64,000 nucleotides of DNA from Brevundimonas sp. (lineage in GTDB: Bacteria > Pseudomonadota > Alphaproteobacteria > Caulobacterales > Caulobacteraceae). The notes under the pieces are model-generated. The model was not told where the DNA came from. It did no database searches and saw only the letters and a list, made by a program, of their open reading frames with translations. The stretch spans positions 428,368-492,367 of the forward strand of contig NZ_JAUXQZ010000025.1 of assembly GCF_030682035.1 (NCBI RefSeq), written 5' to 3'. Position numbers and translations under genes: made by a program. Of this stretch, positions 16,551 through 26,312 are shown one piece after another. Every line of letters begins with the position of its first letter. The first letter of the stretch is position 1.

Positions 16551-16606
16551 GAAAGCCTCCTGGTCAGTGAGCGACGGGCCATCCCATCGCAACGTGTAGA
16601 GAACTT

Positions 16607-16626
16607 TACATTGCAAAGTACATTGC
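16607..16626. promoter_or_regulatory. Paired TACATTGC direct repeats upstream of the DUF2141 gene
   Basis: TACATTGC occurs twice with a 12-bp period (TACATTGC-AAAG-TACATTGC), about one helical turn, 57 bases upstream of the DUF2141 start. Tandem sites at this spacing suggest cooperative regulator binding. The protein is unknown. Confidence 0.45.
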
Positions 16627-16651
16627 GTCAAGCTCATTACGCCCGCCGCGC

Positions 16652-16679
16652 TTGACGCCCCGGCCCGCCCCCCCTATCT
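16652..16679 (+). promoter_or_regulatory. Housekeeping-type promoter of groESL
   Basis: TTGACG, a 16-bp spacer and CTATCT, immediately upstream of the CIRCE-like element. This fits the alphaproteobacterial primary-sigma pattern in which -35 is well conserved. Confidence 0.65.
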
Positions 16680-16687
16680 GCCCGCCG

Positions 16688-16714
16688 TTAGCACTCTCGT
16701 GTCCCGGCTGCCAA
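16688..16714. promoter_or_regulatory. Degenerate CIRCE operator (HrcA site)
   Basis: The left half TTAGCACTC is a perfect CIRCE half-site. After exactly 9 bases comes GGCTGCCAA, matching 6 of 9 positions of GAGTGCTAA. Position between the promoter and groES, and the exact spacing, support HrcA control with a weakened right half. hrcA itself is not in the window. Confidence 0.8.
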
Positions 16715-16758
16715 AGCCGCGCGGGAAGGCCTCAAGACACTCTCAGGGAGACAGACAA

Positions 16759-17046
16759 ATGGCGTTTCGTCCGCTCGGCGATCGCGTGCTCGTGAAGCGC
16801 GTTGAAGAAGAATCCAAGACCAAGGGCGGGATCATCATCCCCGACTCGGCCAAGGAAAAGCCCCAGGAAGGCGAAGTCGTCTCCGTCGGCCCCGGCGCCC
16901 GCGATGAAGACGGCAAGCATGTCCCCATGGACCTGAAGGCCGGCGACCGCATCCTGTTCGGCAAATGGTCGGGCACCGAGGTCAAGCTGGAAGGCGAAGA
17001 CCTGATCATCATGAAGGAATCCGACGTGCTGGGCGTGCTGTCGTAA
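16759..17046 (+). CDS. groES: Co-chaperonin GroES (Cpn10)
   Basis: 95 aa from the ATG at 16759 after GGGAG; the track ORF runs 20 codons too far upstream. [21 protein letters not shown], the mobile loop [15 protein letters not shown] and [20 protein letters not shown] are standard. It caps the GroEL ring during folding. It is in one operon with groEL 50 nt downstream and lies behind the CIRCE-like element. Confidence 0.98.
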   Translation: MAFRPLGDRVLVKRVEEESKTKGGIIIPDSAKEKPQEGEVVSVGPGARDEDGKHVPMDLKAGDRILFGKWSGTEVKLEGEDLIIMKESDVLGVLS

Positions 17047-17060
17047 GCACCCGCGTCTGA

Positions 17061-18749
<1,689 letters not shown>

Positions 18750-18775
18750 TCCACGCCCGGCTCACGCTGAACAGG

Positions 18776-18809
18776 AAGGGCGGGTCCGGAGACGGGCCCG
18801 CCCTTTTTT
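18776..18809 (+). terminator. Intrinsic terminator of groESL
   Basis: A 10-bp GC-rich stem (GGGCGGGTCC with GGGCCCGCCC, one G-T pair) around a short loop, followed by six T. Confidence 0.92.
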
Positions 18810-18874
18810 GGGTAAATCAGGGCACCGGCTCCGTCCCGTTGGGCTCGCACTGACGCCGCCGAGGTGGTCGTAGG

Positions 18875-19078
18875 TCAACCTTTGAGGTCGAAGCCCCAGC
18901 GGGTGGCTAGGTGATCCGCCGTGTAGCGTCGCTCTTCGAGCTTAGACGTATGTAATGCCTTGAGTGACGCCTCGATCTCACCCCGGACCTTGTGGCCTGC
19001 GCGAGCCGTCCAGTTCGCAAGTTCATCCCGGTTTTCCCGCTGAGGGGTGACCCTCTGCTGCTCCAGGCCCGGTCGGGT
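18875..19078 (-). pseudogene. C-terminal remnant of an unknown gene
   Basis: A reading frame of about 67 codons with no start codon that opens right after the stop of the 50-aa gene. Its second part looks like real protein: RDELANWTARAGHKVRGEIE, then SLKALHTSKLEERRYTADHLATRWGFDLKG before TGA. Third positions are mixed and Lys and Thr codons are common, unlike the neighbours, so it may be the tail of a lost foreign gene. It occupies the 329-base gap after groEL together with the terminator. Family unknown. Confidence 0.35.
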
Positions 19079-19231
19079 TCAGTCGTCCTCGAGCGGGGGC
19101 AGGCCGGCTTCCTTGCGGGCGGCGGCGGCGGCTTTCTTCTCGGCCTTGGCGGCAGCTTTTTCAGCGGCCTTCTTGGCGTCGGCGCGGTCGCGTTCCTGAC
19201 GCTCGAAACTGTAGTTGGGCTTACGGGCCAT
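19079..19231 (-). CDS. 50-aa Lys/Ala-rich basic protein
   Basis: Real start at ATG 19231 (MARKPNYSFERQERDRADAK); the track extends it through upstream repeats. Charged, fully helical (KKAAEKAAAKAEKKAAAAARK) with an acidic tail PPLEDD. Short proteins with this MARKPNY-FER N-terminus are common in alphaproteobacteria and have no assigned function; RNA or ribosome association would fit the composition but is inference. Two tandem copies of the conserved leader hairpin precede its ribosome-binding site. Confidence 0.75.
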   Translation of the reverse strand: MARKPNYSFERQERDRADAKKAAEKAAAKAEKKAAAAARKEAGLPPLEDD

Positions 19232-19254
19232 GGGCGGCTCTTTCTCTTTTTTTG

Positions 19255-19284
19255 GCGCTGACGCGCTTCGCGCTGCTTGAGCGC
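19255..19284 (-). promoter_or_regulatory. 5'-UTR two-stem hairpin, copy 3a (50-aa gene leader, proximal)
   Basis: Sense: outer arms GCGCT/AGCGC, loop CAAGCA, inner stem GCGC-GAA-GCGC, loop GTC. The outer stem differs from the gshB and mdh copies by a compensatory change. It ends 23 nt before the ATG. Confidence 0.75.
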
Positions 19285-19293
19285 AGGGTTTTG

Positions 19294-19323
19294 GCGCTAC
19301 CGCGCTTCGCGCTGCTTGAGCGC
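19294..19323 (-). promoter_or_regulatory. 5'-UTR two-stem hairpin, copy 3b (50-aa gene leader, distal)
   Basis: Same layout as copy 3a with loop GGT, nine bases further upstream. It is the only tandem pair in the window. Confidence 0.75.
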
Positions 19324-19385
19324 AAAGCGGGCGGTGGTCCCGACACAAGGTGGGCCAAGCGGGGCGGCGGGGCAACCGTCAGCGT

Positions 19386-19862
19386 TCAATCGACAGCGAT
19401 GATCTCGACGGTCTGGCCGGCGACGACGGCTTCGTCCCCGACCGTCTTGCCCATGAGGGCGACGGCCAGGGGCGAGACGTGGCTGACCGAGCCGGCGGCG
19501 GGGTCGGCCTGGTCCTCGCCGGTGATGCGCCAGGTCTGGGCCCGGCCGTCCTCGCGCTCGATCGTAACCGAGCCGCCGAAGCGGACGCGGCCGTCGGGCC
19601 CGGTCTCGACCAGCTGGGCGGTGGCCCTCCGGGCGGACCAGTAGCGCAGGTCGCGAGTGGCGCGGGCCATGGCGGTGCGGTCGGCCTCGATGGAGCCGTG
19701 GGCCTGGGCGGCGGACCAGGCGGCGCGGGCCGAGGCCAGGGCGGCCTCGATCGCGGCCAGGCCCGAGGGCGTGACCAGATTGGGGTGCGGGGATATCGGA
19801 CGGTCGGGAAGATCGGCGGCCGTGGCCTCCAGATCTTCCTCGCGGGTGAAGGCGACGCTCAT
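19386..19862 (-). CDS. GreA/GreB-family transcription elongation factor
   Basis: 158 aa. The C-terminal half carries the GreA/B domain: VTIEREDGRAQTWRITGEDQADPAAGSVSHVSPLAVALMGKTVGDEAVV, with the SP-LA-ALMGK-VGD core. The N-terminal half is helical (AAIEAALASARAAWSAAQ) as in the coiled coil that inserts in the RNA polymerase secondary channel, though the acidic tip residues are not obvious. It is divergent from the flavoprotein gene with only about 50 bases between them. Confidence 0.85.
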   Translation of the reverse strand: MSVAFTREEDLEATAADLPDRPISPHPNLVTPSGLAAIEAALASARAAWSAAQAHGSIEADRTAMARATRDLRYWSARRATAQLVETGPDGRVRFGGSVTIEREDGRAQTWRITGEDQADPAAGSVSHVSPLAVALMGKTVGDEAVVAGQTVEIIAVD

Positions 19863-19916
19863 GGGGGATGAGCGTATGGCGACTTGCGGCGTTCCGGTCC
19901 ATCAGGAGCCATGGAT

Positions 19917-21140
19917 ATGCGCAAGACCGTACATGTGATCGGGGCCGGGCCCGCCGGGCTGATGGCCGCCGAGCGGCTGGCGCGGGCGGGCGTGACTGTG
20001 GTGGTGCATGAGGCCATGCCATCGGTGGCGCGCAAGCTCCTGATGGCCGGGCGGGGCGGGCTGAACCTGACCCATTCCGAGCCGATGGAGGGGTTCGTCG
20101 GGCGGTATGGCGCGGCGGGCGAGGCGGTGGGGGCGTGGCTGGAGCGGTTCTCGCCGACGCATCTGATCGGCTGGGCCGAGGGGCTGGGGCAGGCGACGTT
20201 CACGGGCTCGTCCGGGCGGGTGTTTCCGCGGGCGATGAAGGCCTCGCCCCTGCTGCGGGCCTGGCTGGGGCGGTTGAATGAATTGGGGGTCGCGGTTAGG
20301 ACGCGGTCGCGTGTGGTAGGTCCCGGCCTTCGCCGGGATGACGAAAGGCTGGAATGGAGGTTCGCGACGCCGGAGGGCGAGCGGGTCGAGACGCCGGACG
20401 CGGTGGTTCTGGCGCTGGGCGGGGCCAGCTGGCCGCGGCTGGGGTCGGACGGGGCGTGGCGGGCATGGCTGGAGGCCGGAGGGGTGGCGGTCGAGCCGTT
20501 CCGGCCGTCGAACGTCGGGTTCGACGTGCCATGGAGTGCGGTGTTTGCGGACCGGTTCGCGGGGGAGCCGCTGAAGCCGATCGCCCTGACGCATGGAGAC
20601 CGGACGGTACGCGGCGAAGCGATGGTGACGCGGTACGGCCTCGAGGGCGGGGCGGTCTATGCGCTGTCAGCCGGTCTGCGCGAGGCCGTGGAGCAGGGCG
20701 GGTCGGCGGTGCTGACCGTCGATCTGCGGCCCGATCTGTCGGTCGAGGCGCTCGCGGGACGATTGGCCAGGCCGCGCGGCAAGGACAGCGCGACCAACTG
20801 GCTGCGCAAGGTCGGCGGCCTGTCGCCTGTCGCAGTCGGACTGTTGCGCGAGATTCCCGGCGAGCTGCCGGTCGGCGCCGACAAGCTGGCCAGACGGATC
20901 AAGGCGGTGCGGCTGACCCTGACCGGGATGCAGGGGCTGGAGCGGGCGATCTCGTCTGCGGGCGGGGTGCGGCTGGATCAGGTCGACGACGGCCTGATGC
21001 TGACCGCGATGCCGGGCGTATTCGTGGCGGGCGAGATGCTGGACTGGGAGGCGCCGACAGGCGGCTATCTGCTGCAGGCCTCCATGGCCTCGGGGGTGGT
21101 GGCGGCGGACGGCGTCTTGCGCTGGCTGGAGACCCGGTGA
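19917..21140 (+). CDS. HI0933-like flavoprotein (NAD(P)/FAD-dependent oxidoreductase, TIGR03862 type)
   Basis: 407 aa from ATG 19917, which sits 8 nt after AGGAG (an ATG at 19911 is too close). The Rossmann motif VHVIGAGPAGLMAAERLARAG starts at residue 4. KLLMAGRGGLNLTHSEP and the C-terminal GVFVAGEMLDWEAPTGGYLLQA are characteristic of the family. The substrate is unknown. Residues near 134-146 (VVGPGLRRDDERL) come from a REP-like sequence inserted in frame. Gene start is divergent from the GreA/B gene. Confidence 0.88.
   Translation: MRKTVHVIGAGPAGLMAAERLARAGVTVVVHEAMPSVARKLLMAGRGGLNLTHSEPMEGFVGRYGAAGEAVGAWLERFSPTHLIGWAEGLGQATFTGSSGRVFPRAMKASPLLRAWLGRLNELGVAVRTRSRVVGPGLRRDDERLEWRFATPEGERVETPDAVVLALGGASWPRLGSDGAWRAWLEAGGVAVEPFRPSNVGFDVPWSAVFADRFAGEPLKPIALTHGDRTVRGEAMVTRYGLEGGAVYALSAGLREAVEQGGSAVLTVDLRPDLSVEALAGRLARPRGKDSATNWLRKVGGLSPVAVGLLREIPGELPVGADKLARRIKAVRLTLTGMQGLERAISSAGGVRLDQVDDGLMLTAMPGVFVAGEMLDWEAPTGGYLLQASMASGVVAADGVLRWLETR
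20319..20354. repeat. REP-like repeat inside the flavoprotein gene
   Basis: GGTCCCGGCCTTCGCCGGGATGACGAA is a common alphaproteobacterial REP form, with CCCGGC-CTTC-GCCGGG as its hairpin core. It is in frame and adds about ten residues to the protein. Confidence 0.75.
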
Positions 21141-21236
21141 CAGTGGAGCCCCCTGGGCCGGCGACGATCAGGGTCACCGCGGGCGAGGCGACCCGGGCGC
21201 TGGCGCGGGGCCGAGTTTGAGGCGGCGCGTCAGGCG

Positions 21237-22772
21237 TCAGCCCGGGCCGGCCGGCTCCTCGCCGGGGCGCCCGGGCGAAGAACGCTCTCCCAGACGGAAG
21301 GTGATCACGGCCTCAAGCCCCATTTCCCCAAATCCCATTGCCGCGGTCCCACCGAGATCGCGTGCAAGGCCTTGAACGAGACGGGTTCCGAAACCCGGGG
21401 GCTGCGACTGGGGCAGTTTCGACGGGCAGGTTTCCCGCCAGATCAGCCGGGCCCCGGCCGGGTCGACCTCGCATCTGACCGCCAATGTCCCTTTCGGCCC
21501 GGACAGGGCGCCGTATTTGGCGGCGTTCGTCGTCAGTTCGTGGACCAGCAAACCGAGGCTGACGGCGCCCTGGGGGGCGATGGTGAGCTCCGGGCAGGTG
21601 ATCACGACCTGTTCGCCCGCCCCCATGTAGGGCTCCAGTTCCGCCCGGATCACGTCATGCACCGGAACGGGCCGGGAATGGCCGCGGGTCAGCAGATCCT
21701 GTGTCTTGGCCATCGACGAGATGCGATGGCCGAGGGTCGTCTTGAACTCCTGCACCGTGGTGGCGGATTTTCCCGACATCATCGCCAGGGCCTGGACTGT
21801 GGCGAGGGTGTTTTTCACCCGGTGGTTCATCTCCTCGACGATGAGGTTGCGACGAAGCTCACCCTCCATCCGGTCCGTCACGTCATAGCCTTCGACGAAA
21901 ATGCCGGTGACCGTTCCGGCCGCGTCCCGGACCGGCTGATAAACGAAATCCAGATAGTGCTGGCCGGTCGGTCCGTCGGGGTCCGGCTGGAACTGGATCA
22001 CGACGCCCGACCCGACGTGGGCCTTGCCGCTGCGATAGACGCCGTCGAGGAGCTCGAAGAAGCCCTGCCCGGCGATGTCGGGCATGACTTCGCGCACGGA
22101 GTTGCCGACGATGTCGGTTCGACCGATGAGCTTCAGATAGGCGCTGTTGGCGAACTGGAAGACGTGGTCCGGCCCGGCGACGACCGCCATGAAGCCGGGG
22201 GCCTGCGAGAACATTTCGCGCAGGCGGTCCATCTCATCGGCCAACCGGCGGTTCGCCGCGGCGAAGGCCTCCCTCGCCAGATGCTCATCCGTCACGTCCT
22301 TGCAGACCACAAGCACGCCGCCCACGCCGTCGTCGGCGTCGATGGGGCTGTAACTGTAGGTCCACCAGACGTCCTGCCGCGATCCGAACCGCGTGACCGG
22401 CACCAGCTGGTCCTCGTGCCAGGTCGCGCCCTCGCCCCGCATCACCATATCGATCTGGGGGCCGATGATCGGCCATATCTCGGCCCAGCAGTCCCGACCC
22501 TTGTCGCCCAGGGCCGAAGGGTGGCGCTCCGGCCCCATGGTCTGGCGATAGGCGTCGTTATAAAACTGGATGAGGTCAGGCCCCCAGAAGATGAACATGG
22601 GGTGGTGCGACGTCAGCATGAGCCGGACTGCGGTCCTGAGGCTCTGGGGCCACTGGCCGGGAGGGCCCAGGGGGGACGCAGCCCAGTCGTAGGCGCGGGT
22701 CAGCGCGCCCAGCTCTCCGCCCCCGCTCAGGAACCGGGTTTGGTCCAACTTATGATCCGCGCTCGGCGGCAT
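21237..22772 (-). CDS. HWE-family sensor histidine kinase with PAS domains
   Basis: 511 aa from ATG 22772 (MPPSADHKLDQTRFL); the track ORF wrongly extends upstream. A first PAS-like region (about 25-165, WPQSLRTAVRLMLTSHHPMFIFWG) is followed by a second PAS/PAC (175-310) and the kinase. The phospho-acceptor segment is EEMNHRVKNTLATVQALAMM, and VHELTTNAAKYGALS, LIWRETCP and GFGTRLVQGLA are HWE features. No membrane segments, so cytosolic. Kinases of this class often feed the general stress response in these bacteria, but no cognate regulator is nearby. Confidence 0.9.
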   Translation of the reverse strand: MPPSADHKLDQTRFLSGGGELGALTRAYDWAASPLGPPGQWPQSLRTAVRLMLTSHHPMFIFWGPDLIQFYNDAYRQTMGPERHPSALGDKGRDCWAEIWPIIGPQIDMVMRGEGATWHEDQLVPVTRFGSRQDVWWTYSYSPIDADDGVGGVLVVCKDVTDEHLAREAFAAANRRLADEMDRLREMFSQAPGFMAVVAGPDHVFQFANSAYLKLIGRTDIVGNSVREVMPDIAGQGFFELLDGVYRSGKAHVGSGVVIQFQPDPDGPTGQHYLDFVYQPVRDAAGTVTGIFVEGYDVTDRMEGELRRNLIVEEMNHRVKNTLATVQALAMMSGKSATTVQEFKTTLGHRISSMAKTQDLLTRGHSRPVPVHDVIRAELEPYMGAGEQVVITCPELTIAPQGAVSLGLLVHELTTNAAKYGALSGPKGTLAVRCEVDPAGARLIWRETCPSKLPQSQPPGFGTRLVQGLARDLGGTAAMGFGEMGLEAVITFRLGERSSPGRPGEEPAGPG

Positions 22773-22789
22773 GATGCCCCCAAAGCATC

Positions 22790-22807
22790 CCTGCCCTGGT
22801 GGGCAGG
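22790..22807. promoter_or_regulatory. Perfect hairpin in the kinase leader
   Basis: CCTGCCC-TGGT-GGGCAGG, 18 bases upstream of the HWE kinase start, within its leader on the minus strand. No T-run. Confidence 0.45.
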
Positions 22808-22917
22808 ACCGGACCATGCGCGAAACACGCTTGAATAGAAAGCGTTTTAGCCAAGGCGCTGGCCCGGGGACGGGCTGTGCAGTGGGTGACGGACCCCCCG
22901 GGACCGAGGACCACCCC

Positions 22918-23030
22918 ATGACCGACCGCCCCGACATCCCCGCTCTTGCCCGCCGCGCTTCGCCGCCGTGAAGGACGCCTTCGCCGCCAATTTCGCCGAT
23001 GCTCCTGAAGGTCTGGACGAACTGGCGCAC
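22918..23030 (+). pseudogene. Frameshifted duplicate of the serine hydrolase 5' end
   Basis: The sequence from ATGACC through GACGCCTTCGCCGCCAATTTC and on to GAACTGGCG matches the first about 115 bases of the serine hydrolase gene at 25167, at roughly 85% identity by eye. One base is missing early, so the frame ends at 22970. Homology stops near 23030, inside the promoter region of the hybrid kinase. It is a gene fragment, not a gene, and explains most of the 334-base gap between the two kinases. Confidence 0.8.
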
Positions 23031-23106
23031 CCGCCGGACCCGCGCCGTCCATTCAGCATACCTTTGTACTTCGTCGTCTAAACTCCGGAGACAACGGAGC
23101 GTTGAT

Positions 23107-25122
23107 GTGAGTTTTTCCGGATCGGGTGAAGGCTATTTCGCGGCGTTGGCCAAGGCCAGCCAGGACGTGTTGCGCATCCTCAACCTCGACGGCACGGTCG
23201 ACTATATGAATGACCGGGGCCTCGAGCTCCTCGAGATCGAGTCATTTGAAGTCAATCGGGGAAGAATTTGGGCGGAGCTCTGGCCTGAGGAGACGCGGGG
23301 GGCCCTGCTGGCGGCCTTGCAGATCGCGCGCGACGGACAGCCGTCCGAATTCGCCGGGTTCTGCCCCACGGCCACCGGCAAGCCGCGCTGGTGGCTGACC
23401 ACCATCTCTCCGGTTCGCGATGAGGCCGGCGCGGTCATCCGAATTCTGGCCCAGTCCCGAGACATCACCGCTGAGCGCGGGCGGGACGAAAGGCGTCTGA
23501 CTACGGTCCGGCGTGCGCGGCGCACCGCGGCCTCCAAGGCCTCCTCCCTTTCCTATCTGCGGCAGGCCTTGGAGGTCTTGCCGGCCGGCCTGGCCTTCTA
23601 TGACGCCGAGGACCGGCTGGTGATCTGGAACCAGCAGTATGCCCTGGCCGGCGCCGAAGACGTGGAAGCGGTCCACCTCCGGGAGGGCATGAGCTTCCGC
23701 GAATTGCTGGAGTCGGATCTCGCCAAGGGGCGCCATCCCGAGGCGATCGGACGGGAGGCGGAATGGCTCGCGGAGCGGCTGGCCGTACGGGCGCGCGGGC
23801 GCGATCCGGGGGAGCAGCAGCTTCCGAACGGCCGCTGGTACCGGTTCGAGGACCGCCGGCTCCCGGACGGCGGAATCGTATCAGTGGCGGTCGACATCAC
23901 GGAGCTGAAGGCCCGCGAGGCGGACCTGACCGAGACCGGCCTCAGCCTCGAGAAGGCCAAGGAGGCCGCGGAAGCCGCCAGCCGATCCAAGAGCGCCTTC
24001 CTCGCCAATATGAGCCACGAAATCCGAACGCCCCTGAACGGCGTTGTCGGTATGGCCGACCTGCTGTGCCGCGCCCACCTGCCGTCCGCGCAGCAGGAGA
24101 TGGCCGAGATTATTCGCAGCTCAGGCGAGACTCTTGAGCGCCTGCTCTCGGATATCCTTGATCTGTCGCGCATTGAGTCAGGGGCTGTCACGGTGGAGCG
24201 GGCAGGCTTCGATCTCGGCGAGGCGGCCCGCAGCGTGGTCGCCCTCTCGCGCCTGAGGGCCGAGGAAAAGGGGCTGAACCTCGAATTTTCCATCGATCCG
24301 GCGCTCGACCGGCGGGTCGATGGCGACGCCACGCGGGTTCGTCAGATCCTGACCAACCTGGTCTCGAACGCGATCAAATTCACCGAGGCCGGAAAGATTG
24401 TCCTCCGCGTCCTGCCCGCCGAGGACGGACGGACCCGGTTCAGCGTCGAAGACACGGGGGTGGGCTTCGACATCGCCGAAAAACACCGGTTGTTCCGCCG
24501 GTTCGAACAGGCCGACGCCTCCATCACCCGTCAGTACGGCGGAAGCGGGCTGGGCCTGGCCATCTGCCGGGAACTGGCAGGCTTGATGGACGGGACGCTG
24601 GATTGCACCAGCACGCCCGGCAAGGGCTCCATCTTCTGGGCCGACCTGCGGCTCGACGCCTCCGAGGCGGTCGCGGCCCCGGCCCCCGTCGCACCTTTGG
24701 CCGCCGGCTTCGAGGGCGGCCTGCGGGTGTTGGCGGCCGACGACCATGCGACCAACCGCAAGGTGATCGAACTGATCCTGACCGGGGCCGGCGTACAAAT
24801 CACCTGCGTGGAGAACGGGGTCGAGGCCGTCGACGCCTTCCGGGTCGGGACCTTCGACCTGGTCCTGATGGATATGCAGATGCCGGTTCTGGACGGCCTG
24901 TCGGCCATCCAGCAAATCCGGAAGATGGAGCAGGACGAGCAGCGGCCGCCGACGCTGGTGATGGTGTTGTCCGCCAACACCCTGCCCGACCACGTCCAGG
25001 CCTCGGTCGCCGCAGGGGCGGACGGCCACATGGCCAAGCCGATCACGGCGGCGAGGCTGCTGACCGCCGTCGACGAGGCCCTGACCACCCTGTCCGCCGA
25101 ACCGCGCGCCCAATCCGCCTGA
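23107..25122 (+). CDS. Hybrid sensor histidine kinase/response regulator
   Basis: 671 aa from GTG 23107, 7 nt after GGAG. Order: PAS/PAC near 8-135 (ASQDVLRILNLDGTVDYMNDRG), a second PAS near 150-280, coiled coil, HisKA with the site NMSHEIRTPLNGVVGM, HATPase_c (NLVSNAIKFTEAG; DTGVGF; GSGLGLAICRELA), and a C-terminal receiver (LRVLAADDHATNRKVIELIL, DLVLMDMQMPVLDG, Lys in MAKPI). There are no membrane segments. It is divergent from the HWE kinase, and the two may share a signalling input. Receiver-to-target output is not evident. Confidence 0.92.
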   Translation: MSFSGSGEGYFAALAKASQDVLRILNLDGTVDYMNDRGLELLEIESFEVNRGRIWAELWPEETRGALLAALQIARDGQPSEFAGFCPTATGKPRWWLTTISPVRDEAGAVIRILAQSRDITAERGRDERRLTTVRRARRTAASKASSLSYLRQALEVLPAGLAFYDAEDRLVIWNQQYALAGAEDVEAVHLREGMSFRELLESDLAKGRHPEAIGREAEWLAERLAVRARGRDPGEQQLPNGRWYRFEDRRLPDGGIVSVAVDITELKAREADLTETGLSLEKAKEAAEAASRSKSAFLANMSHEIRTPLNGVVGMADLLCRAHLPSAQQEMAEIIRSSGETLERLLSDILDLSRIESGAVTVERAGFDLGEAARSVVALSRLRAEEKGLNLEFSIDPALDRRVDGDATRVRQILTNLVSNAIKFTEAGKIVLRVLPAEDGRTRFSVEDTGVGFDIAEKHRLFRRFEQADASITRQYGGSGLGLAICRELAGLMDGTLDCTSTPGKGSIFWADLRLDASEAVAAPAPVAPLAAGFEGGLRVLAADDHATNRKVIELILTGAGVQITCVENGVEAVDAFRVGTFDLVLMDMQMPVLDGLSAIQQIRKMEQDEQRPPTLVMVLSANTLPDHVQASVAAGADGHMAKPITAARLLTAVDEALTTLSAEPRAQSA

Positions 25123-25166
25123 GACATGCAGGTGACGGGGGAATCGCGGGCGGCTAGGACATCTCC

Positions 25167-26312
25167 ATGACCTTCCTACCCGACATTCACGGCCTCTGCC
25201 CGCCGCGCTTCGCCGCTGTGAAAGACGCCTTCGCCGCCAATTTCACCGATGCGCCCGAGGGACTGAACGAACAGGCGGCGCGGTTCAGCGTGTGCGTCGG
25301 CGGCGAGACGGTGGTCGACCTGTGGGCGGGCTGGGCCGATGCCGCGAAAACACTCCCCTATGACGAGACGACGCTGACGCCGGTGTTCTCGACCGGCAAG
25401 GCGGTGATGGCCCTGCTGGTCGCCACGGCGGTGGAGCGGGGGAAACTGGCCTATGACGAGACGGTCGCCACCCTCTGGCCCGCCTTCGGCGAGGCCGGCA
25501 AGGACCGGGTCACCGTGGCCCAGCTGATGAGCCATCAGGCCGGGCTGCCGGGCTTCTCCGGGACGGTCGATCCAACGATCTGGTTCGACCGTCCGGCGGT
25601 GCTGGAGCGACTGGCGGCCCAGGCGCCGATGTGGCCGCCCGGGACGGCGTCGGGCTATCACCCCATCACCATCGGCTTTCTGGCGGGCGAGCTGTTCCGG
25701 CTGGGGGACGGGCGCAGCATGGGGACCGCCCTGCGCGAGGATTTCGCCGCGCCGTTCGGTCTGGACCTGTGGATCGGCCTGCCCGAGGCCGAGCACGGTC
25801 GGGTGGCGGCGCTGCGCAAACCCGCCTCGGCGCCCCATCTGGGGACGATCGACGCGATCAAGACCTCGGCTTTCCTCGATCGGGGGTCGGCGCCGGGCGG
25901 ACGCGGCTCGACCGAGTGGCGGATGATCGAAATGCCCGCGGCCAATCTGCACGGGACCGCCCTGGATCTGGCCCGGATCATGGGGGTGCTGGCCAACGGC
26001 GGGACGCTGGACGGCCGGACCGTGCTGTCGCCCGGCGTGCTGGCCGAGATGCTGCGCGAGCGGATCCACGGTCCCGACAAGGTCGTGCCCTTCGACATCA
26101 GCTGGGCGGCGGGGCTGATGCGCAACGAGGGCCTGCACATCTTCGGGCCTAATCCGACGGCGGTGGGCCACTGCGGCTGGGGCGGAAGCTGCGCCTTCGC
26201 CGATCCGGACGCCGGATTGTCAGCCGCCTATGTGATGACCCGCCAGTCGCCGCACCTGATCGGCGACCCAAGGGCGCAACGGTTGATCGGGGCGTTGTAC
26301 GCGGGGCTTTAG
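25167..26312 (+). CDS. Serine hydrolase (beta-lactamase/esterase family VIII type)
   Basis: 381 aa, no signal peptide. FSTGKAVMALLVA holds the SxxK nucleophile and base, MSHQAGLPGF is the usual following motif, and GHCGWGGSCAFADP stands in for the KTG-like region. The exact substrate (ester or amide) cannot be told; members are often esterases rather than antibiotic-resistance enzymes. A frameshifted copy of its first about 115 bases lies at 22918, on the other side of the hybrid kinase. Its stop overlaps the convergent transporter gene by 4 bp. Confidence 0.9.
   Translation: MTFLPDIHGLCPPRFAAVKDAFAANFTDAPEGLNEQAARFSVCVGGETVVDLWAGWADAAKTLPYDETTLTPVFSTGKAVMALLVATAVERGKLAYDETVATLWPAFGEAGKDRVTVAQLMSHQAGLPGFSGTVDPTIWFDRPAVLERLAAQAPMWPPGTASGYHPITIGFLAGELFRLGDGRSMGTALREDFAAPFGLDLWIGLPEAEHGRVAALRKPASAPHLGTIDAIKTSAFLDRGSAPGGRGSTEWRMIEMPAANLHGTALDLARIMGVLANGGTLDGRTVLSPGVLAEMLRERIHGPDKVVPFDISWAAGLMRNEGLHIFGPNPTAVGHCGWGGSCAFADPDAGLSAAYVMTRQSPHLIGDPRAQRLIGALYAGL

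Noticed and set aside
21143-21220. 25-codon ORF from GTG after the flavoprotein gene
   Set aside because: Only a short tail-like frame; no motif and no conservation evidence.
21372-22838. 488-aa ORF antisense to the HWE kinase
   Set aside because: Shadow of a full kinase gene.
25167-26312. Antibiotic-resistance beta-lactamase
   Set aside because: No signal peptide and a family VIII esterase-like motif set; resistance cannot be claimed.
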